From Chitinispirillales bacterium ANBcel5 (GTDB lineage: Bacteria; Fibrobacterota; Chitinivibrionia; Chitinivibrionales; Chitinispirillaceae): a DNA stretch of 39,192 nt. Position 1 is the first letter of the stretch, and the number at the start of each line of letters is the position of its first letter. The stretch covers positions 1-39,192 of the forward strand of contig JARUKZ010000040.1 in NCBI GenBank assembly GCA_029688955.1, in the 5' to 3' direction. Positions 35,574 to 39,192 of the stretch are shown here, piece after piece. The position numbers were made by a program, and so were the translations under genes. The notes below the pieces were generated by a model. That model did no database searches. It saw only the letters and a program-made list of their open reading frames with translations, and was not told where the DNA came from.

Positions 35574-36389
35574 ATGAATAAATCAGAAAATCAAAACAGA
35601 TGCGTCGCGCAGGACCGCTCTGAGATCTTTTGGGCCATTAGTGATACATGGATACTTACCAAACGATCTCTTCTGCATATAATAAAAAACGGAGATCAGA
35701 TACTTGGTCTTACTGTTCAACCTGTAATGTTTATGCTTCTTTTTTATTATGTCTTTGGTGGAGCGATAGAGATTGAAGGAGCTGGGTACCTTAATTTTTT
35801 AATTCCGGGTATTTTAGTCCAGAGTCTTGCGTTTGGCTCACTTTATACCTCCCTTAGTGTTGCAACTGATCTTCAACGGGGGATAACCGATCGTTTTAAA
35901 TCGCTTCCCATAAATAATTCTGCCGCGATAACCGGTCATGTGCTTGCTGATTTGGCACGTAATCTGATCCAGGGCATAATACTTATAATGGTTGGTTTTC
36001 TGATTGGTTTCAGTCCCCAGGCGCGAATTGTTGACTGGGTGTTGATCATCGCTCTTTCCTTCCTTTTTACACTGGCAATATCATGGCTTTCTGCTATCAT
36101 GGGGCTGGTGGCCAAAACAATCGAATCGGTGAACTGGTTGGGTTTTATAATTATTTTCCCCCTAACATTTGCAAGTGCTGCTTTTGTGCCACCTGAGACT
36201 ATGCCTCAACCGCTGCGATGGTTCGCAGAAAATCAGCCGGTTACTCATATCATTGAAGCCATACGCGCACTGATGCTGGGAATGCCGGTGGGTGATCACG
36301 GCTGGTTGGCTGCGATATGGTCTGTTGGAATTATTGCAGTGTCGGTGCCGACTGCGACGATACTCTTTAAGCGACACGGAGGACGGTGA
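35574..36389 (+). CDS. DrrB-type ABC-2 permease
   Basis: The 271-residue product has six hydrophobic segments (such as VMFMLLFYYVFGG, LIQGIILIMVGFLIGFS, WVLIIALSFLFTLAISWLSA) and the ABC-2 family stretch YLNFLIPGILVQSLAFGSLY. The region FVPPETMPQPLRWFAENQPV before the last helix is typical of DrrB permeases. AGGA lies before the ATG. It begins 12 bp after the ATPase stop, so the pair is one operon. It runs toward the convergent GH16 gene. Confidence 0.9.
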   Translation: MNKSENQNRCVAQDRSEIFWAISDTWILTKRSLLHIIKNGDQILGLTVQPVMFMLLFYYVFGGAIEIEGAGYLNFLIPGILVQSLAFGSLYTSLSVATDLQRGITDRFKSLPINNSAAITGHVLADLARNLIQGIILIMVGFLIGFSPQARIVDWVLIIALSFLFTLAISWLSAIMGLVAKTIESVNWLGFIIIFPLTFASAAFVPPETMPQPLRWFAENQPVTHIIEAIRALMLGMPVGDHGWLAAIWSVGIIAVSVPTATILFKRHGGR

Positions 36390-36402
36390 ATCGACCTGTA
36401 CG

Positions 36403-36426
36403 CTAAAACCGTAAAAGGGATTTTAG
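36403..36426. terminator. Short hairpin between convergent drrB-like and GH16 genes
   Basis: CTAAAACC pairs with GG(G)ATTTTAG around the loop GTAAAA, with one bulge. The right arm contains the GH16 stop codon. It is weak but well placed to end both transcripts. Confidence 0.4.
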
Positions 36427-38153
36427 TACAGCACCATAGGTCTGATAAACTGTTGACCATCAAGTGTGAGCTTTATTAAATAGATTCCGTTTGGGACATT
36501 AAATGTAAAATGATACTTTCCCTTTTTGAGCCTCCCTCCATGGATGCTTTCAACTGTTCTTCCATTGAGGCTGAGCAAGGAAAGGGTTACGGAACTGTTT
36601 TGGGGAATAGAAAGAGAAATATCAGATAGTGAATTCGTACTCCGTTTCAGATTGAAGGAACTAACAGGGCTGTCGGTTGTTATTGTTTTAGGAGCTGTTG
36701 AAACGGTGGTGGTTTTCCTTACGAGAGAAACATTATCGACGATGATAATACCTTCAGAACCTCCGACATCGAAAAACAGCCTGGCCGCGGGGTCGTTTGG
36801 ATCATCCATTGTGAACTCAAATTGATAGCTGCTCATCTGTGCAGTTAGCTGAACTGATTGTGAAAAATAGGGAAACCAGGGATCTCTGTTTATTGCTACA
36901 CCTGCAGTCATTGTATTTGATGTAGGAGAAGACGCATCGAAGCTTAATACATACCTTTGGCCCTGTAGCAGGTTTAGTCCGGCCTGATTGACCTGTACAT
37001 CCCAGGGTGATTCACCACCATCTGTTATATCAATTTCTAATATTTCATTTTCCGCGGATCCGGTTGCAATCGCGCCGTTATGTGTTATAAGTTCACTCCA
37101 GTAGTGCAGCTGTTGGGAGAAATCCCCGTTTATAATCATTTCACCTTCTTTTAAAAAAAGAGCACTAAGGTTTAAATCACGGTTCACGCGGACTCTTATA
37201 CTATCCTGAGATGAGTAGATACTTCCTGAAATTTTTTGAAAAGAGTATCCTGAGTCTGCAACAGCCATAATTTCAACTGATTCACCTTCAGTATATTCAT
37301 CTTTAAGGGGGTAAACAGTTATCTTCCCGCCTACGGAGGATTCTATATTGATTGTATAGGGTGGGGGAGTCCTCATTTCGTATACCCGCACATAGTCGAT
37401 TTCCATTCTTTGGGGAAATATACCATCATCGACTCCTTCTAATCCGCCCCAGTTACCACCAACAGCAATATTTAAGAGCAGATGAAATCTTTTATCAAAA
37501 GGCCATTCACTATATGTAGCATTGTCTTCTTTTCCGAAGGTGAAGTGAAGTTCATCATCTACAAAAAAGTGTATTCTATCTTCAAACCATTCTATTGCGT
37601 AAGTATAAAAATTGTTTTCCGGATCATCAAAAATATCAGAACTGCCTCTCTCGGTGTTATTCATATGATTGTAAGCTTCAGTGTGAACCGTCCAGTGTAT
37701 TTTGTTGGGATCAAAACCAACATATTCCATTATGTCTATTTCTCCACTACCAGGCCACTCACCATATTCCCAGTCCGTAGGCAGCATCCAGATCGCGGGC
37801 CACATACCTCTTCCACCGGGCAGTTTCGCCCGAACCTCAACTTTTCCGTAGAGCCAGTCGCCTTTGTTTCGTGTAACGAGTCTTGCAGAAGTGTATTCAT
37901 ATTTTTCATAGTGTTCATGCCGCGCTTCGATAATAAGAACACCATCTTCAACTCTAACATTTTCAAGCCTGTCGGTGTAGTATTGAAGCTCGTTGTTGCC
38001 CCAACCACCACCACCGATATCGTAACCCCACAGCTCAGGATCCGGAGGACCATTATAATCAAAGTTATCCTGCCACACTAAATTCCAATCTGATGCTGGC
38101 ACCGATGTGTAAAAAGAAAGAAAGAAGAAAATAACACAAATTAGCTGCTTCAA
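36423..38153 (-). CDS. Secreted GH16 beta-glucanase with CBM4/9-like domain and type IX-like tail
   Basis: I chose the TTG at 38153, because GGAGAG lies 8 nt upstream and the result (LKQLICVIFFFLSFYTSVPA) is a clean signal peptide; the longer frame from 38219 also starts with TTG and lacks a site. The product is about 576 residues. The GH16 domain shows WNLVWQDNFDYNG, GRGMWPAIWMLP and the catalytic GEIDIMEYVG (ExDxxE). GH16 enzymes of this kind cut beta-1,3- or mixed-linkage glucans. A bacterial-repeat-like segment (IESSVGGKITVYPLKDEYTE) and a CBM4/9-like domain (INGDFSQQLHYWSE to GIIIVDNVSLV) follow. The end (LSLLSLNGRTVESIHGG to VPNGIYLIKLTLDG) is a type IX-like sorting tail. Confidence 0.9.
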   Translation of the reverse strand: MKQLICVIFFFLSFYTSVPASDWNLVWQDNFDYNGPPDPELWGYDIGGGGWGNNELQYYTDRLENVRVEDGVLIIEARHEHYEKYEYTSARLVTRNKGDWLYGKVEVRAKLPGGRGMWPAIWMLPTDWEYGEWPGSGEIDIMEYVGFDPNKIHWTVHTEAYNHMNNTERGSSDIFDDPENNFYTYAIEWFEDRIHFFVDDELHFTFGKEDNATYSEWPFDKRFHLLLNIAVGGNWGGLEGVDDGIFPQRMEIDYVRVYEMRTPPPYTINIESSVGGKITVYPLKDEYTEGESVEIMAVADSGYSFQKISGSIYSSQDSIRVRVNRDLNLSALFLKEGEMIINGDFSQQLHYWSELITHNGAIATGSAENEILEIDITDGGESPWDVQVNQAGLNLLQGQRYVLSFDASSPTSNTMTAGVAINRDPWFPYFSQSVQLTAQMSSYQFEFTMDDPNDPAARLFFDVGGSEGIIIVDNVSLVRKTTTVSTAPKTITTDSPVSSFNLKRSTNSLSDISLSIPQNSSVTLSLLSLNGRTVESIHGGRLKKGKYHFTFNVPNGIYLIKLTLDGQQFIRPMVLY

Positions 38154-38234
38154 TGGGTATACTCTCCGGTAATGAGTTTTTAGATACTTAGGGATAATCA
38201 ACTGTGATAGAAAAATCAATGTGTATATCGATAT

Positions 38235-38846
38235 CTAATTTACTTCACGTACCATTTGCCACATAGGGAGATCCATTTTGGGAACGGTTATTTTATTTAC
38301 AACCTTAAACCCGAATTTTTCATACAGCGGAACATTTTTTTCGGTTTCAGTTTCAAGGTACACTGCTACTCCCTCTTTATCACTTACCTCTGTTATTTTA
38401 TCCAGTAGTTTTTTTCCATACCCCTTGCCTTGATACCTAATAGCTACCCCAATAATCAAAAGATAGTTGAATTTTCTGTTTTTCATTATTCTTTTGCGAT
38501 CCTGGCTAAGCTGCTTGAATAAAGGGGCGAGCCTGTTTGATGCGTTGGATCCCATTCTCAGCGCACTTACCATTGCACCACTGAGAATCATTCGCCAAAT
38601 GGTCATATCAGCATATTTACCGGGTATAAGAGTTGCAACACCCTCCAAATTTTTTGAGGGGGAAAAAATAGTTCCATATTTACCGGTATATCTCAGTGGG
38701 GTTTCAAAAAATGATTTAAACTTATTCTCATAATCCTGTTCGTGCTCAAAGGCTTTGTTCCAGACAGGATCATCTTTGAAGGCATCAGCGAGGACGTTGG
38801 TTGCTTTTATTAAATCACTTTTGTTCAGATTGTGTAGCTTTTCCAT
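38235..38846 (-). CDS. GNAT-family N-acetyltransferase
   Basis: The 203-residue product has the acetyl-CoA site GVAIRYQGKGYGKKLLDKI (R/Q-x-x-G-x-G/A pattern) and the C-terminal VYLETETEKNVPLYEKFGF typical of GNAT enzymes. The substrate cannot be inferred. The N-terminal half (LADAFKDDPVWNKAF) resembles the group with DP-x-W near residues 26-29. It lies upstream of the GH16 gene on the same strand with a gap of about 80 bp, probably unrelated in function. Confidence 0.85.
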   Translation of the reverse strand: MEKLHNLNKSDLIKATNVLADAFKDDPVWNKAFEHEQDYENKFKSFFETPLRYTGKYGTIFSPSKNLEGVATLIPGKYADMTIWRMILSGAMVSALRMGSNASNRLAPLFKQLSQDRKRIMKNRKFNYLLIIGVAIRYQGKGYGKKLLDKITEVSDKEGVAVYLETETEKNVPLYEKFGFKVVNKITVPKMDLPMWQMVREVN

Positions 38847-39092
38847 ATAGTGTACTCGGTTGTTGTTAGGGTTAAAAACTTTGATAAAACTGCGGATGTG
38901 CTCCCAGAGAAAGTTTCAATGAAAATGTTCGGCCAATGATCGGAGTAACTATAAAATGTGCTTATTTATGGATATTTGCAAGCATTATGTGTTTATTTGG
39001 GAGGGGGAAGTTTTACCGCAAGGGGTGCTGAGAAAAGAAAGGGATAGGGGAGAGGAGGTTTTACCGCAAAGGCGCAAAGAGCGCAAAGGGAG

Positions 39093-39146
39093 AAAAGGTA
39101 AGGAAAAGGTAAGGAAAAGGTAAGGAAAAGGTAAGGAAAAGGTAAG
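39093..39146. repeat. 11-bp tandem repeat near the right edge
   Basis: About five copies of AAAAGGTAAGG lie in direct repeat. They follow a dispersed-looking motif (TTTTACCGCAA) that occurs at about 39011 and 39059. No gene is visible from 38847 to the end. Confidence 0.85.
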
Positions 39147-39192
39147 TGGTTGCTAACAATGAAAACCTGTCTTAAATGGATTGTACATTGGC

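Noticed and set aside
37482..38081. Plus-strand frame of 199 codons
   Set aside because: It is antisense to the GH16 catalytic domain, which has clear active-site motifs.

Overview
The window looks like chromosomal DNA from a Gram-negative, polysaccharide-degrading bacterium of the Fibrobacterota, most plausibly the Chitinispirillum/Chitinivibrionia branch. The pointers are a TIGR02147-type regulator (a family first described as a large paralogous set in Fibrobacter succinogenes), several secreted proteins with a C-terminal domain resembling the type IX secretion (Por) sorting domain, a GH8-like and a GH16 secreted glycosidase, and an OmpA-family outer-membrane protein. The assignment is inferred from protein families only.

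Layout. (1) 1-10.2 kb is an Rhs/Tc-toxin-type accessory region in decay. It starts with the 3' end of an rhs gene carrying an M15-type peptidase tip and an exported candidate immunity protein. An M23 peptidase module follows, split by an in-frame TAG, with a second exported candidate immunity protein. Next come a broken regulator/nucleotidyltransferase pair, an IS21-family remnant with five 23-bp terminal repeats, and two rhs fragments cut at the same codon. Each fragment is followed by the same 40-bp hairpin-repeat array and a decayed fic 3' end. A LiaF-like membrane protein sits between the two copies. (2) 10.2-15.5 kb holds a TIGR02147 regulator overlapping a secreted multidomain protein, then a BNR-type secreted protein, then a small rhs-tip-like fragment with a two-helix membrane protein. 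(3) 15.5-17.5 kb has no intact gene but contains two opposed arrays of a 21-bp repeat (8 and 15 units), the most striking unexplained structure in the window. (4) 17.5-19.8 kb is an OmpA-family porin with about 52 copies of an acidic pentapeptide at its C terminus. (5) 20.1-22.8 kb is a radical-SAM/SPASM enzyme preceded by two tandem paralogous exported proteins, matching the known 'rSAM/lipoprotein' pair but with duplicated substrates that carry a sorting-like tail and lack a good lipobox. (6) 22.9-39.2 kb is more ordinary: a 1989-residue GH8-like secreted enzyme, a CtpF-like P-type ATPase, a cytoplasmic LacI-sensor/GGDEF diguanylate cyclase with a long inverted repeat in its leader, a DrrAB-type ABC exporter, a secreted GH16 glucanase with a CBM, and a GNAT acetyltransferase.

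How parts may work together. The left region reads as a toxin-diversification site where rhs tips and their immunity genes pile up and decay. The TIGR02147 operon, the BNR protein, the rSAM substrates and GH16 appear to use a shared cell-surface or secretion route ending in type IX-like tails. The right part serves extracellular glucan degradation plus ion, drug and c-di-GMP functions.
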